From: Antrihabitans auranticaus
GTDB lineage: Bacteria; Actinomycetota; Actinomycetes; Mycobacteriales; Mycobacteriaceae
Direction: 5' to 3'
Assembly (NCBI RefSeq): GCF_016481275.1
Contig: NZ_JAEMNW010000007.1
Span: 124,001 to 188,000, forward strand
DNA length: 64,000 nt
The notes under the pieces were generated by a model, which saw only the letters and a program-made list of their open reading frames with translations, ran no database searches and was not told where the DNA came from. Positions 19,613 through 29,279 of the stretch are shown here, piece by piece. The position numbers and the translations under genes were made by a program. Positions within the stretch are counted from its first letter, which is position 1. Each line of letters starts with the position of its first letter.

Positions 19613-19644
19613 GAGGGTGGGTGTGATATTCGACCGGATCGGCC

Positions 19645-19658
19645 GTCGTTGTAACGAC
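19645..19658. promoter_or_regulatory. Palindrome between menJ and the prenyl synthase gene
   Basis: GTCGTTGTAACGAC is a perfect inverted repeat with 6-bp arms and a 2-bp centre, about 45 bp upstream of menJ and 73 bp upstream of the synthase. It could be a shared operator; the binding protein is unknown. Confidence 0.35.
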
Positions 19659-19730
19659 CGACCGCGCCTCCCCACGCCCCTACCGCTAGGTTGATTACCC
19701 AAGGGCGCGTGCCGTCACCACAAGTAAGGA

Positions 19731-20753
19731 ATGAGCACCAGGATTGTGAGCGTAGAGAACACGGTCGTCGCAGGCGTCGACCTTCTCGACGTCGAGCTGG
19801 CCGCCAAGGTTCAGGACGGCCTCGACCGCGTCGAGAAGTTGCTCGTCAGCGAGCTGTCCGACGGGGAGGATTTTCTGACCGAAGCTGCTCTGCACCTGAC
19901 TCGCGCAGGTGGGAAGCGGTTCCGGCCATTGTTCACGATTCTTACCGCCCAACTGGGACCGAAGCCTTACGACCCGGGCATCGTGACCGCCGCGACGGTC
20001 GTCGAGCTGGTCCACCTGGCGACGCTCTACCACGACGACGTCATGGACGAGGCGCCGATGCGCCGCGGAGCGCCGAGCGCCAACGCGCGGTGGGGCAACA
20101 ACGTCGCGATTCTGGCGGGCGACTACCTGTTCGCCCACGCGTCGCGGCTCGTGTCCACCCTCGGGCCCGAAGCGGTCCGGATCATCGCGGAGACGTTTGC
20201 CGAACTCGTCACCGGTCAGATGCGCGAAACCATCGGCGTCAAAGAGATGCAGGATCCGGTCGAGCACTACCTGCGGGTCGTGTGGGAGAAGACCGGTTCG
20301 CTCATCGCCGCGTCGGGCCGGTTCGGTGGCACGTTCTCGGGCGCGGGCGTCGAACACATCGCGCGTCTCGAGCGACTCGGTGACGCCGTCGGAACCGCGT
20401 TTCAGATTTCGGACGACATCATCGACATCGCGTCCGTGTCCGAGCAGTCGGGCAAGACTCCCGGCACGGACCTGCGCGAGGGCGTGCACACGCTCCCGGT
20501 TCTGTTCGCGTTGCGTGAGGAAGGTTCCGAGGGCGACCGCCTGCGGCAGCTTCTCTCCGGACCCGTCGAAACCGACGAGGACCTCGACGAAGCGCTCGAC
20601 CTGCTGCGCAAATCCCGCGGCATGGTGCTCGCGAAGGAGAAGCTGTCCGGCTACGCCGATCTGGCGCGCGCCGAACTCGCGCTGCTGCCGCAGTGCCCGG
20701 GGAACGAGGCGCTCAAACGTCTCGTCGACTACACGATCGAACGGGTCGGCTGA
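19731..20753 (+). CDS. Polyprenyl diphosphate synthase, GrcC-like
   Basis: Trans-prenyltransferase, 340 aa, making the long isoprenyl chain, most likely for menaquinone given its place beside menJ and menG. First aspartate-rich motif DDVMD at about 102-106 with the GGKRFRP loop before it, second motif DDIID near 226-230. Start ATG 19731 has an AGTAAGGA ribosome site. Position of Rv0562 (grcC1). Chain length cannot be read reliably from the sequence. Confidence 0.92.
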   Translation: MSTRIVSVENTVVAGVDLLDVELAAKVQDGLDRVEKLLVSELSDGEDFLTEAALHLTRAGGKRFRPLFTILTAQLGPKPYDPGIVTAATVVELVHLATLYHDDVMDEAPMRRGAPSANARWGNNVAILAGDYLFAHASRLVSTLGPEAVRIIAETFAELVTGQMRETIGVKEMQDPVEHYLRVVWEKTGSLIAASGRFGGTFSGAGVEHIARLERLGDAVGTAFQISDDIIDIASVSEQSGKTPGTDLREGVHTLPVLFALREEGSEGDRLRQLLSGPVETDEDLDEALDLLRKSRGMVLAKEKLSGYADLARAELALLPQCPGNEALKRLVDYTIERVG

Positions 20754-20847
20754 ACCGACCTCGCGAGTATCGTTTTGGCAGTCCGGGAACTGTCCGACCC
20801 GGCGACTTCGTTGACTGGTGCGGGGGCTGGCGAAGAGAAGAGGCACC

Positions 20848-21720
20848 GTGGCTGGCTATGCAAACGGCCTGAAGACGTTCGCGCTGCTGGTTGGCATGTC
20901 CGCACTGATCGTGTTTGCCGGTGCGATGTTCCGCAGTCCGACGATTCTGCTGATCGCGATCGTTTTCGCGGTCGGCATGAACGCGTATGTGTACTTCAAC
21001 AGCGACAAGCTGGCGTTGCGCGCAATGCGTGCCCAGCCGGTCACGGAGGTCGAGGCGCCGGTCATGTACCGGATCGTCCGGGAGCTCGCCAACATCGCCC
21101 GCCAGCCGATGCCGCGGCTCTACATCAGCCCGACCAACGCGCCCAACGCGTTCGCCACCGGTAGGAGTCCTCGGCACGCCGCCGTGTGCTGTACAAGCGG
21201 CATTCTGCAGATACTCGACGAGCGCGAACTACGCGCAGTCCTCGGGCACGAGCTCTCCCACGTCTACAACCGCGACATCCTCATTTCGTCGGTTGCCGGC
21301 GCCCTGGCTGCCGTGATTTCGGGTCTCGCAAACTTCGCGATGTTCGCGTCGGTCTTCGGCGGGCGTGGCAACGGCGGCCAGAACTTTCTCGGGATCATGC
21401 TCGTCTCGTTGCTCGGCCCGATCGCGGCCACGGTCGTCAAACTCGCGGTCTCACGGTCCCGCGAATACCAGGCGGATCAGTCAGGCGCCGAGCTCACGGG
21501 CGATCCGCTCGCCCTGGCGTCTGCACTGCGCAAGCTCGAACAGGGTGTGGCGGCCGCTCCGCTGCCCCCAGAGCCGCGCTTGGCCGCTCAGTCGCACCTG
21601 ATGATCGCAAACCCGTTCCGTGGCGGTGAGCGGGTCGCGCGCCTGTTCTCGACCCACCCGCCCATGGCAGACCGCATTCAGCGTCTCGAAGCCATGGCAC
21701 GGGGCGGTCACGACCACTGA
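20848..21720 (+). CDS. htpX: HtpX-like membrane zinc metalloprotease
   Basis: Membrane protease for quality control of damaged membrane proteins. 290 aa from the GTG at 20848, chosen for its GAGAAGAGG ribosome site 4 nt upstream and the family N-terminus. Two N-terminal membrane segments (about 10-28 and 31-50), zinc motif HELSH at 134-138, two more hydrophobic segments, then the [13 protein letters not shown] glutamate ligand. Close to Rv0563 in length and sequence. Confidence 0.93.
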   Translation: MAGYANGLKTFALLVGMSALIVFAGAMFRSPTILLIAIVFAVGMNAYVYFNSDKLALRAMRAQPVTEVEAPVMYRIVRELANIARQPMPRLYISPTNAPNAFATGRSPRHAAVCCTSGILQILDERELRAVLGHELSHVYNRDILISSVAGALAAVISGLANFAMFASVFGGRGNGGQNFLGIMLVSLLGPIAATVVKLAVSRSREYQADQSGAELTGDPLALASALRKLEQGVAAAPLPPEPRLAAQSHLMIANPFRGGERVARLFSTHPPMADRIQRLEAMARGGHDH

Positions 21721-21818
21721 TCCGCTGGCGGCGCGCGCCGCGCGCGGTTTTGTTTCGCGCTCGCCCAATTGTGCGAGCGGGGCACAAAACCGAGAGCGTG
21801 GCGATGCCTGGGCGGCAA

Positions 21819-22310
21819 TCAGCGATAGTTCACGAACTGCAGCGCAATCCCGAAGTCTTCGCCTTTGAGGAGCGAGATGACGGCCTGGAGGTCATCGCGC
21901 TTCTTGCTGCTGACGCGTAGTTCCTCACCCTGGATCTGTGCCTTGACGCCTTTGGGGCCTTCGTCGCGGATCTTCTTGGAGATCTTCTTCGCGTTCTCCG
22001 TGGTGATGCCCTGGACGAGGCTCCCGGTGATCTTGTAAATCTTGCCGGATTGCTGGGGTTCGCCGGCGTCGAAGGCTTTGAGCGAGATGTCGCGACGGAT
22101 CAGTTTCTCTTTGAAGACGTCGAGCGCTGCCTTGACCCGCTCCTCGGCTTCGGCTGTGAGCACTATCGCTTCTTCGCCCGACCACTCGATGGTCGCGCCG
22201 GTCCCGCGGAAGTCGTAGCGGGTGGACAGTTCCTTGGATGCCTGATGCAGCGCATTGTCCACCTCCTGGCGGTCGACTTTGCTGACGACGTCGAATGACG
22301 AATCGGCCAC
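21819..22310 (-). CDS. YajQ-family nucleotide-binding protein
   Basis: 163 aa cytoplasmic protein with two YajQ-type domains; family members bind nucleotides, including cyclic di-GMP in some bacteria. Starts at GTG 22310, where the protein begins [20 protein letters not shown] and a GAGGAG ribosome site is 6 nt upstream. KSTYDFRGTG-type (here [13 protein letters not shown]) and the closing [12 protein letters not shown] are the family marks. Converges on htpX with a 98 bp gap in which I see no feature. Confidence 0.92.
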   Translation of the reverse strand: MADSSFDVVSKVDRQEVDNALHQASKELSTRYDFRGTGATIEWSGEEAIVLTAEAEERVKAALDVFKEKLIRRDISLKAFDAGEPQQSGKIYKITGSLVQGITTENAKKISKKIRDEGPKGVKAQIQGEELRVSSKKRDDLQAVISLLKGEDFGIALQFVNYR

Positions 22311-22389
22311 TTCACGCTCCTCGAGTTGTGTCGGTAACAGCTGCTTTGCCGCAACGCTATCGGTTGATTCAGGCCAGCTGCCACCCGGT

Positions 22390-22420
22390 TTGGCAAACGG
22401 GTGATGGTTCGTTGTATTCT
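22390..22420 (+). promoter_or_regulatory. Putative tRNA-Tyr promoter
   Basis: TTGGCA at 22390-22395 and TATTCT at 22415-22420 with a 19 bp spacer, ending 46 nt before the tRNA. The spacer is a little long. Confidence 0.4.
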
Positions 22421-22466
22421 GCTCTGCGCGCGGAAAACGTCGGACGCAGGTCTGGCAAGCGTGCAC

Positions 22467-22549
22467 GGCAGATTGCCCGAGCGGCCAATGGGAGCGGACT
22501 GTAAATCCGTCGGCTTATGCCTACGTAGGTTCGAATCCTACATCTGCCA
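22467..22549 (+). tRNA. tRNA-Tyr(GTA)
   Basis: 83 nt with long variable arm. Acceptor GGCAGAT pairs with ATCTGCC (22542-22548); anticodon GTA at 22501-22503 in loop CTGTAAA; GGTTCGAATCC T arm. CCA is not encoded. Followed by a strong terminator. Confidence 0.95.
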
Positions 22550-22557
22550 CACCAAAC

Positions 22558-22601
22558 AAAATGCTCCGTGAACTGCGTTGACGCGGTTCACGGAGCATTT
22601 T
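22558..22601 (+). terminator. Rho-independent terminator after tRNA-Tyr
   Basis: Perfect 16-bp stem (22558-22573 with 22586-22601) and a 12-nt loop; ends in TTTT. It is nearly symmetric and could also work on the minus strand. Confidence 0.85.
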
Positions 22602-22661
22602 GCTTGCCGGGGTTGTCAGCTCGGACGTGAACGCCTTCCGAAACCGCTGTGAACACACGGT

Positions 22662-22691
22662 TTGGTGCGCGGCGCCGGAACTGTGTAACCT
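22662..22691 (+). promoter_or_regulatory. Putative promoter of the tRNA-Thr/Met/rpmG unit
   Basis: TTGGTG (22662-22667), 18 bp spacer, TAACCT (22686-22691). A second TANNNT, TAAGAT, lies at 22725-22730. Confidence 0.45.
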
Positions 22692-22759
22692 CTTGAAGGC
22701 TTCGCCGCACCTCGGAGAGCCGGGTAAGATTGGACCTTCTGTGGTGCGGTTGTCGTCAT

Positions 22760-22832
22760 GCCCCCTTAGCTCAGTCGGCAGAGCGTTTCCATGGTAAGGA
22801 AAAGGTCAACGGTTCGATTCCGTTAGGGGGCT
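22760..22832 (+). tRNA. tRNA-Thr(GGT)
   Basis: 73 nt. Acceptor GCCCCCT with AGGGGGC (22825-22831); anticodon GGT at 22793-22795 in loop ATGGTAA between TTTCC and GGAAA. No encoded CCA. Confidence 0.95.
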
Positions 22833-22876
22833 CGCTGGATTGAGGTGTTGTGCCTCGGCATAACACCCGAGACCAA

Positions 22877-22949
22877 GGCGGTGTAGCTCAGTCGGTAGAG
22901 CAAACGACTCATAATCGTTGTGTCGCCGGTTCAAGTCCGGCCATCGCTA
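22877..22949 (+). tRNA. tRNA-Met(CAT), elongator type
   Basis: 73 nt. Anticodon CAT at 22910-22912 in loop CTCATAA between AACGA and TCGTT. The acceptor stem GGCGGTG pairs fully with wobbles, unlike an initiator tRNA, which would have a mismatched first pair. No encoded CCA. Confidence 0.92.
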
Positions 22950-23028
22950 CAAAGACAAGGCAAGACTGATCGGCGCCCCGATCAGCCTGATCGGAACGAT
23001 CAGAACCGAACCTGAAAGAAGGCAGACC

Positions 23029-23199
23029 GTGGCCGCGAAGTCCACCGATGTCCGGCCCAAGATCACCTTGGCCTGTGTGGAGTGCAAGCACCGCAATTAC
23101 ATCACCAAGAAGAATCGTCGTAACGACCCCGACCGTCTCGAGCTGAAGAAATTCTGCCCGAACTGCGGAACTCACCGGGCACACCGCGAATCTCGCTAG
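23029..23199 (+). CDS. rpmG: Ribosomal protein bL33 (zinc form)
   Basis: 56 aa large-subunit protein. GTG start at 23029 with AAGAAGG ribosome site 6 nt upstream. Four cysteines in CVECKH and CPNCGTH make it the zinc-binding C+ form. Located 79 bp after tRNA-Met and before hadAB, as rpmG2 is before hadA in Mycobacterium; probably co-transcribed with the two tRNAs. Confidence 0.95.
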   Translation: MAAKSTDVRPKITLACVECKHRNYITKKNRRNDPDRLELKKFCPNCGTHRAHRESR

Positions 23200-23271
23200 G
23201 TTCACCTCGTCGGACAGTCCGTACGTGGGGTTACCGACATGCCCTACCGCGTGGCGTCCTGGGCAGATAGG

Positions 23272-23277
23272 TAGATT
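23272..23277 (+). promoter_or_regulatory. Putative -10 TAGATT for a leaderless hadAB transcript
   Basis: TAGATT ends 6 nt before the GTG at 23284; no ribosome site lies between. Confidence 0.5.
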
Positions 23278-23283
23278 CTTCAC

Positions 23284-24351
23284 GTGACTAACATCGAGGT
23301 TTCAGACGACCTTGACGCCGAACCGTTCGATGCGGCCGCTCACGCGGAAGCGATGGTCGGCCATCATTATCGCGTCGACGACTATTACGAGGTCGGGCGT
23401 GAGAAGGTCCGTGAGTACGCTCGCGCGGTCCAGGACTACCACCCTGTCCACTGGGATGAGAACGTCGCGGAGGAGTTCGGGTACGACGGGCTCCTCGCGC
23501 CGCTCACGTTTATCTCGCTGGTGGGCATTCTGGCGCAGGATCGGTTGTTCAAGACCGTCGTGACGGGTTACGACCCAAGCCAGATCATGCAGACCGATCA
23601 GGTCCTGGAGTTCCACAAGCCGATCAAGGTCGGCGACCAGCTCGTCTGCGACGTGTACCTGGATTCGTTCCGGCGTGCGCCACGTGGCGCCGACATCATC
23701 GTGACGAAGAACATCGTCACCGATCAGAACGACGAGCTCGTGCAGACCACGTGGACGACTTTGGTCGGCCGCAGTGGTGCCGAGATCGACGAGAACATCG
23801 ATCACGCAGTCAAAGACGTGATCATGCACGGCCTCCATGAGGAATCGCCGAAGCATTTTCCGAGCCAGCGGTTGGTCGTCAACAAGCCGGTCGACGCGAT
23901 CGCTCCGGAGCCGCTGCCCCGCAGCAAGTTCGCTGTGAGCTTCGATTCGGTGGCCGTCGGCGACGAACTTCCGCCTCGTGTGGTGCGCCTGACTCGCGGT
24001 GACCTGGTCAACTATGCCGGCGTTTCCGGCGATGCCAATCCGATCCACTGGAGCGATAGCGTCTCCGAGCTGGTCGGCCTGGACAACGTCGTTGCACACG
24101 GCATGCTGACGATGGGCTTGGGCGCGGGTTTGATCACGTCCTGGCTCGGTGATCCAGGTGCGGTCAAGGATTACAGCGTCCGCTTCACCAGCCCGGTTTA
24201 CGTCGATCCGCACAAGGCTGCGGAGATCGAATACACGGGCAAGATCAAGTCGATCGACGAGGAAACCCGCACGGCAGTCGTCGCGATGACGGCGAAGTTC
24301 GAGGGTAAGCGAATCTTCGGTCGTGCGACGGCGACGGTGCAGCTTGCCTGA
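23284..24351 (+). CDS. hadAB: Fused HadA-HadB (3R)-hydroxyacyl-ACP dehydratase
   Basis: FAS-II dehydratase for mycolic acid chain elongation, here one 355 aa polypeptide. N-terminal hotdog (about 20-165) resembles mycobacterial HadA/HadC (EVGREKVREYARAVQDYHP, LAPLTFISL); C-terminal hotdog (about 216-355) is HadB, with the hydratase-2 motif YAGVSGDANPIHWSD and HGMLTMGLGAG. The linker is about 50 residues. Unlike mycobacterial HadA, as I recall it, the N-terminal half keeps an Asp and a His at the catalytic positions (QDYHPVHWDE). No hadC follows. Likely leaderless; fused forms are known in Rhodococcus and Nocardia. Confidence 0.93.
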   Translation: MTNIEVSDDLDAEPFDAAAHAEAMVGHHYRVDDYYEVGREKVREYARAVQDYHPVHWDENVAEEFGYDGLLAPLTFISLVGILAQDRLFKTVVTGYDPSQIMQTDQVLEFHKPIKVGDQLVCDVYLDSFRRAPRGADIIVTKNIVTDQNDELVQTTWTTLVGRSGAEIDENIDHAVKDVIMHGLHEESPKHFPSQRLVVNKPVDAIAPEPLPRSKFAVSFDSVAVGDELPPRVVRLTRGDLVNYAGVSGDANPIHWSDSVSELVGLDNVVAHGMLTMGLGAGLITSWLGDPGAVKDYSVRFTSPVYVDPHKAAEIEYTGKIKSIDEETRTAVVAMTAKFEGKRIFGRATATVQLA

Positions 24352-24383
24352 CCGGCGATTTCAGTCGGGCGACGGCAGTAACG

Positions 24384-24389
24384 TACACT
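24384..24389 (+). promoter_or_regulatory. Putative -10 TACACT upstream of tRNA-Trp
   Basis: TACACT fits TANNNT; the -35 region is poor. It would start a transcript through the hairpin at 24415-24442 into tRNA-Trp and secE. Confidence 0.3.
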
Positions 24390-24414
24390 GAGATTTCTGG
24401 GTTTACTCAGCGCT

Positions 24415-24442
24415 GCGCGCTGCCCTTCGGAGGGTGGCGCGC
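24415..24442 (+). other. UUCG-capped hairpin between hadAB and tRNA-Trp
   Basis: GCGCGC at 24415-24420 pairs with GCGCGC at 24437-24442, continued by two G-T pairs and CCC/GGG around a TTCGGA loop (11-bp stem). No T-run follows. It may be the hadAB terminator of the U-poor actinobacterial kind or a leader element of the next unit. Confidence 0.5.
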
Positions 24443-24503
24443 AAGTTATGTGGAACCCAGGCGGCCGGATACGGGCTATGCGAGTCAGTCCATTTCCGGC
24501 CAG

Positions 24504-24576
<73 letters not shown>

Positions 24577-24607
24577 CCCCCGGATGTAGCGACTGAGAGG
24601 ATCGACG

Positions 24608-25934
<1,327 letters not shown>

Positions 25935-26010
25935 GCCCGACAAACAGAAGACTTGCACTCCACGAGCGCAAGACACGGAGCTAGACACCCAGTAACAAGG
26001 AACAAGACAG

Positions 26011-26451
26011 ATGCCCCCCAAGAAGAAAAAGAAGCTCGCCGGGATCATCAAGCTTCAGATCCAGGCCGGCATGGCGAACCCAGCTCCTCCGGTGGGTCCC
26101 GCGCTCGGTCAGCACGGCGTCAACATCATGGAGTTCTGCAAGGCGTACAACGCAGCGACCGAGTCGCAGCGTGGCAACGTCGTGCCGGTCGAGATCTCGG
26201 TCTACGAAGACCGGACCTTCGATTTCAAGCTCAAGACTCCGCCTGCCGCCAAGCTGCTGCTGAAGGCAGCCGGTGTGCAGAAGGGTTCGGGAGAGCCGCA
26301 CAAGACCAAGGTCGCCAAGGTGACCATGGACCAGGTGCGCGAAATCGCGAAGACCAAGGCTGAAGACCTCAACTCGAACGACATCGAAGCGGCCGCCAAG
26401 ATCATTGCCGGCACGGCCCGCTCCATGGGAATCACCGTCGTCGACGCGTAA
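26011..26451 (+). CDS. rplK: Ribosomal protein uL11
   Basis: 146 aa 50S stalk-base protein that binds the GTPase-centre rRNA. Typical N-terminus [39 protein letters not shown] with the proline pair, and closing [13 protein letters not shown]. An AAGGAAC ribosome site precedes the ATG. Followed by a structured gap and rplA. Confidence 0.97.
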   Translation: MPPKKKKKLAGIIKLQIQAGMANPAPPVGPALGQHGVNIMEFCKAYNAATESQRGNVVPVEISVYEDRTFDFKLKTPPAAKLLLKAAGVQKGSGEPHKTKVAKVTMDQVREIAKTKAEDLNSNDIEAAAKIIAGTARSMGITVVDA

Positions 26452-26467
26452 GTAAAGAAAAGCAACA

Positions 26468-26502
26468 CCGTGGGAGAGCCGGCCAGGCTCGTCAACCACG
26501 AC
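26468..26502 (+). promoter_or_regulatory. Candidate L1-binding operator between rplK and rplA
   Basis: Two-tier stem: outer CGTGG (26469-26473) with CCACG (26496-26500), inner GAGCC (26476-26480) with GGCTC (26486-26490), leaving an asymmetric internal loop. L1 is known to repress the L11-L1 mRNA by binding a similar element that mimics its 23S rRNA site. Confidence 0.5.
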
Positions 26503-26529
26503 TGACCAATCAGATAGAGGCAGGACAAC

Positions 26530-27246
26530 ATGGCAAAACGAAGCAAGGCTTATACAGAGGCGGCCGCGAAGGTCGACCACGACAACCTCTACGCACCCTT
26601 GGCGGCTGCGCGGCTGGCGAAGGAAACGTCCTCCACGAAGATGGACGCGACTGTCGAGGTCGCGATGCGACTCGGCGTCGATCCCCGCAAGGCGGACCAG
26701 ATGGTTCGCGGCACCGTCAACCTGCCGCACGGCACGGGTAAGACGGCGCGCGTGATCGTGTTCGCCGCCGGCGAGAAGGCCGCTGAGGCCGAGGCAGCCG
26801 GTGCGGACGAGGTCGGCGCCGAGGAACTCATCGCGAAGATTCAGGGTGGCTGGCTCGAGTTCGACGCCGCGATCGCTACTCCGGATCAGATGGCCAAGGT
26901 CGGCCGTATCGCCCGTGTCCTCGGTCCGCGTGGTTTGATGCCGAACCCGAAGACCGGCACGGTCACCACCGATGTCACGAAGGCTGTCAACGACATCAAG
27001 GGCGGAAAGATCAACTTCCGCGTCGACAAGCAGGCCAACCTGCACTTCGTCATCGGCAAGGCTTCGTTCGACGCTGCGAAGCTGGTCGAGAACTACGGTG
27101 CCGCGCTGGACGAGGTCCTGCGTGCGAAGCCGACGACCGCCAAGGGCCGCTACGTCAAGAAGGTCACGATCTCGACGACCACCGGACCGGGCATCCCGGT
27201 GGACCCGAACCGGGTTCGCAACCTCCTGGACGAAGCTGCGGAGTAA
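26530..27246 (+). CDS. rplA: Ribosomal protein uL1
   Basis: 238 aa L1-stalk protein and translational repressor of its own operon. Conserved [30 protein letters not shown] near the N-terminus and [15 protein letters not shown] in the middle. Ends before a perfect terminator at 27268. Confidence 0.97.
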   Translation: MAKRSKAYTEAAAKVDHDNLYAPLAAARLAKETSSTKMDATVEVAMRLGVDPRKADQMVRGTVNLPHGTGKTARVIVFAAGEKAAEAEAAGADEVGAEELIAKIQGGWLEFDAAIATPDQMAKVGRIARVLGPRGLMPNPKTGTVTTDVTKAVNDIKGGKINFRVDKQANLHFVIGKASFDAAKLVENYGAALDEVLRAKPTTAKGRYVKKVTISTTTGPGIPVDPNRVRNLLDEAAE

Positions 27247-27267
27247 CCAGCTCGTCTGAAACGACTC

Positions 27268-27305
27268 GAAAGCGGCCCGTACGGATCTCCGTACCGGCCG
27301 CTTTC
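27268..27305 (+). terminator. Terminator after rplA
   Basis: Stem of GAAAGCGGCC and GTACGG paired with CCGTAC and GGCCGCTTTC around an ATCT loop, with one C-C mismatch. Closes the secE-nusG-rplK-rplA unit. Confidence 0.8.
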
Positions 27306-27334
27306 GTATGTCCGCGGCAGGGTCGTCGGCCCAG

Positions 27335-27340
27335 TACTGT
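27335..27340 (+). promoter_or_regulatory. Putative -10 TACTGT for a leaderless transcript
   Basis: TACTGT ends 6 nt before the ATG at 27347, right after the rplA terminator. Confidence 0.5.
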
Positions 27341-27346
27341 GCTGCC

Positions 27347-28024
27347 ATGGGTCTATTCGAGATTGCGACTTTTCCGGTGCGCGCTCTGGTCGCTTTCGGG
27401 GAAGCAAGTATCGGTGTCGCGAAGTTGGTCAGCCCGGAAGGACCCGTCCGCCTCGCTGGAAAACTGTCGGATCTCACCGCAGAGGATCGGCCGCTCGGTA
27501 AAGCCCTCGCACCCGGTGGTGTCGTGGACCGAGTACTGGAGGAAGACGGCGTCGTCGCTCGGCTGACCGCGCCTGGTGGGCCGTTGGATCGGCTGATGGA
27601 GCCCGGCGGCGCTATCGACAGAATTACGGCACCCGGTGGTCCGATGGATCGGTTCCTCGCGCGCGAGGGTGCGATCGACCGGATTCTCGAAGAGGGTGGA
27701 ATCCTTGATCGGCTCTTGGCCGAGGAGGGGTTGGTCGAGCAACTGGTCGAGCAGGGCGGCATCATCGACCGGCTCGCTGAAGCATTGGAACAGATTTCCA
27801 AGATCGGTCCGCTGATCGAGTCGCTGGACCGGCCGATCCGTGCGGTCGACGAGTCGGCCCAGGTCCTGCAGCTGGCTGTCGAACCACTGCGCGATTTCGC
27901 CGGCCGCATCCCCGGGTTTGCGCGGCGTGCGACGACCACGACACCGCGGACCGTGAAAAGTGAGCGCAGCGACGTCACCCTCGAGGCCGAGGTGATCGAC
28001 GTCGAGGACGGTTCGCCGAACTAG
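27347..28024 (+). CDS. Decapeptide-repeat protein of unknown function
   Basis: 225 aa, not recognised as a named family. Residues 1-44 are mostly hydrophobic helix (GLFEIATFPVRALVAFGEA). Residues 55-144 are nine uninterrupted 10-residue units, for example APGGPLDRLM, EPGGAIDRIT, APGGPMDRFL, AREGAIDRIL: a turn (PGG or EGG) then hydrophobic-hydrophobic-D-R-hydrophobic. The D-R register continues to residue 161. The C-terminus is acidic (VTLEAEVIDVEDGSPN). No signal peptide or enzyme motif. It lies alone between rplA and a convergent hydrolase, whose stop codon it shares (CTAG). It could be a repeat solenoid or an amphipathic membrane- or granule-binding protein; this is inference. Confidence 0.8.
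   Translation: MGLFEIATFPVRALVAFGEASIGVAKLVSPEGPVRLAGKLSDLTAEDRPLGKALAPGGVVDRVLEEDGVVARLTAPGGPLDRLMEPGGAIDRITAPGGPMDRFLAREGAIDRILEEGGILDRLLAEEGLVEQLVEQGGIIDRLAEALEQISKIGPLIESLDRPIRAVDESAQVLQLAVEPLRDFAGRIPGFARRATTTTPRTVKSERSDVTLEAEVIDVEDGSPN
27509..27778 (+). repeat. Nine 30-bp units encoding decapeptides
   Basis: The repeat is regular at protein level (10 residues, 30 bp) but diverged in DNA sequence, so it is an old, selected repeat rather than recent slippage. Confidence 0.75.
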
Positions 28025-28932
28025 CCGCGCGCGCGGACGAAGTTCTCGGTCAGGACGGCTGCGAGGCGTGCGTGCAGCTGCGGGGGCAGGTCGTGGCCCA
28101 TGCCGTCGATGATGTGCAACTTCGCGCCGGGAATCGCCTTCGCCACCGCCTTTCCGCCGGCGGGCCTGATCAGCGGGTCGGCGGACCCGTGCACGACGAC
28201 CGTCGGCCTGTCGATGCGCTTCGTGTATTCCAGCAGGCTGCCGGTACCGGTCACGGCGGCGAATTGGCGCACGATGCCCGCGGGGTAGTAGCTGCGGTCG
28301 TAGTCGCGCTCGGCGTTGGCGCGCAGCGCGGCGTCCGACTGGCGGTACTTGGGGCTGGCGAGAGTCTTTCGCGCCCGCACGGCGACATCGATGGCGGCGG
28401 CGCGACTGGAATCTTTGGGACCGGTGATGAGGGACTGCAGGGCAGCGAACGCCGGTGGCGGCAGGAAAGCCTGATTCGTCGTCGAGAAGATGATGCCGAG
28501 CGTGCGGACACGCTCGGGATACTTGGCCGCGAAGATCTGTGCGATCATGCCGCCCATCGATGCGCCCACGACGTGCGCGGATTCGATTCCGAGCTCGTCG
28601 AGGAGACCCCGGGTGTCGTCGGCCAGATCGGGCAGCGTGTACGGAACCGCGGACGGCTTGCCTATCGCCGACCGTCCCATGCGCAGCCACATGTTGCCGT
28701 CGACGCGGGCTCCGCTCATCTTGGTCGAAAGCCCGATGTCCCGATTGTCGAAGCGAATGACCCGGAACCCTTGTGCGGCAAGCAGTTCGCAGAACTCAGC
28801 GGGCCACTGGGTGAGTTGCGAGGCGAGCCCCATGATGAGCAGAATCGGTGGATCGTCGGCGTTGCCGAACTCTTCGTAGACGATCTCGAGGCCGTTCGCG
28901 GCCGCAACACCGGACCTTGCAGCTGACGTCAT
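28021..28932 (-). CDS. Alpha/beta-hydrolase
   Basis: 303 aa. Oxyanion strand ILLIMGLASQLTQWP, nucleophile elbow VVGASMGGMIAQ (Ser of GxSxG), Asp in VHGSADPLIRPAGG and His in IIDGMGHDLPP form a complete triad. Start ATG 28932 has GGGGAG 6 nt upstream. Resembles haloperoxidase/esterase-type hydrolases (in Mycobacterium the lipase/esterase LipG lies in this neighbourhood). Substrate unknown. Divergent from the rplJ leader. Confidence 0.88.
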   Translation of the reverse strand: MTSAARSGVAAANGLEIVYEEFGNADDPPILLIMGLASQLTQWPAEFCELLAAQGFRVIRFDNRDIGLSTKMSGARVDGNMWLRMGRSAIGKPSAVPYTLPDLADDTRGLLDELGIESAHVVGASMGGMIAQIFAAKYPERVRTLGIIFSTTNQAFLPPPAFAALQSLITGPKDSSRAAAIDVAVRARKTLASPKYRQSDAALRANAERDYDRSYYPAGIVRQFAAVTGTGSLLEYTKRIDRPTVVVHGSADPLIRPAGGKAVAKAIPGAKLHIIDGMGHDLPPQLHARLAAVLTENFVRARG

Positions 28933-28965
28933 CGGCGCTCCCCGTATTCGTTCCGCGGCCGCGTT

Positions 28966-28995
28966 TTGGCAGTTCGACCTCGTATGACGTACCCT
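28966..28995 (+). promoter_or_regulatory. Putative rplJ-rplL promoter
   Basis: TTGGCA (28966-28971), 18-bp spacer, TACCCT (28990-28995). Start would be near 29002, giving a leader of about 280 nt before rplJ. Confidence 0.5.
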
Positions 28996-29002
28996 AAACG
29001 AC

Positions 29003-29279
29003 GGCCTTCGAGTACTTCGATTGCCACCCAATCACGTTCTACCCAAGACCGTTGGTCACCGGTTCGGCTGCGCAAGCAATCGAGTCGGTTGAAGGTCCGG
29101 AAGCGTCCGGCGACCCACGCAGGTGATCGAGGTAGGGAGCGTCGACGCACTAGCGTTCGATTGTTCCTGTTACGCCCCGTGTGCCCTGCACCGGGGCGTT
29201 TTGCATTTCTGTGCCTTGCCGACCTCGGCGGTAGAACGAGGGTCCCGAGAAAGACTGACCGTACGAGAGGAGGCGAAGT
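29003..29279 (+). promoter_or_regulatory. Long rplJ leader with internal terminator-like hairpin
   Basis: The 277 bp hold no gene. ACGCCCCG (29172-29179) pairs with CGGGGCGT (29192-29199), followed by TTTT, 80 nt before the rplJ start: a possible attenuator. L10(L12)4 is known to autoregulate rplJL through its leader RNA. A GAGAGGAGG ribosome site precedes the ATG. Confidence 0.5.

Noticed and set aside
22918-23028. Upstream ATG at 22918 as the rpmG start.
   Set aside because: It lies inside tRNA-Met; the GTG at 23029 has a proper ribosome site and gives the usual bL33 length.
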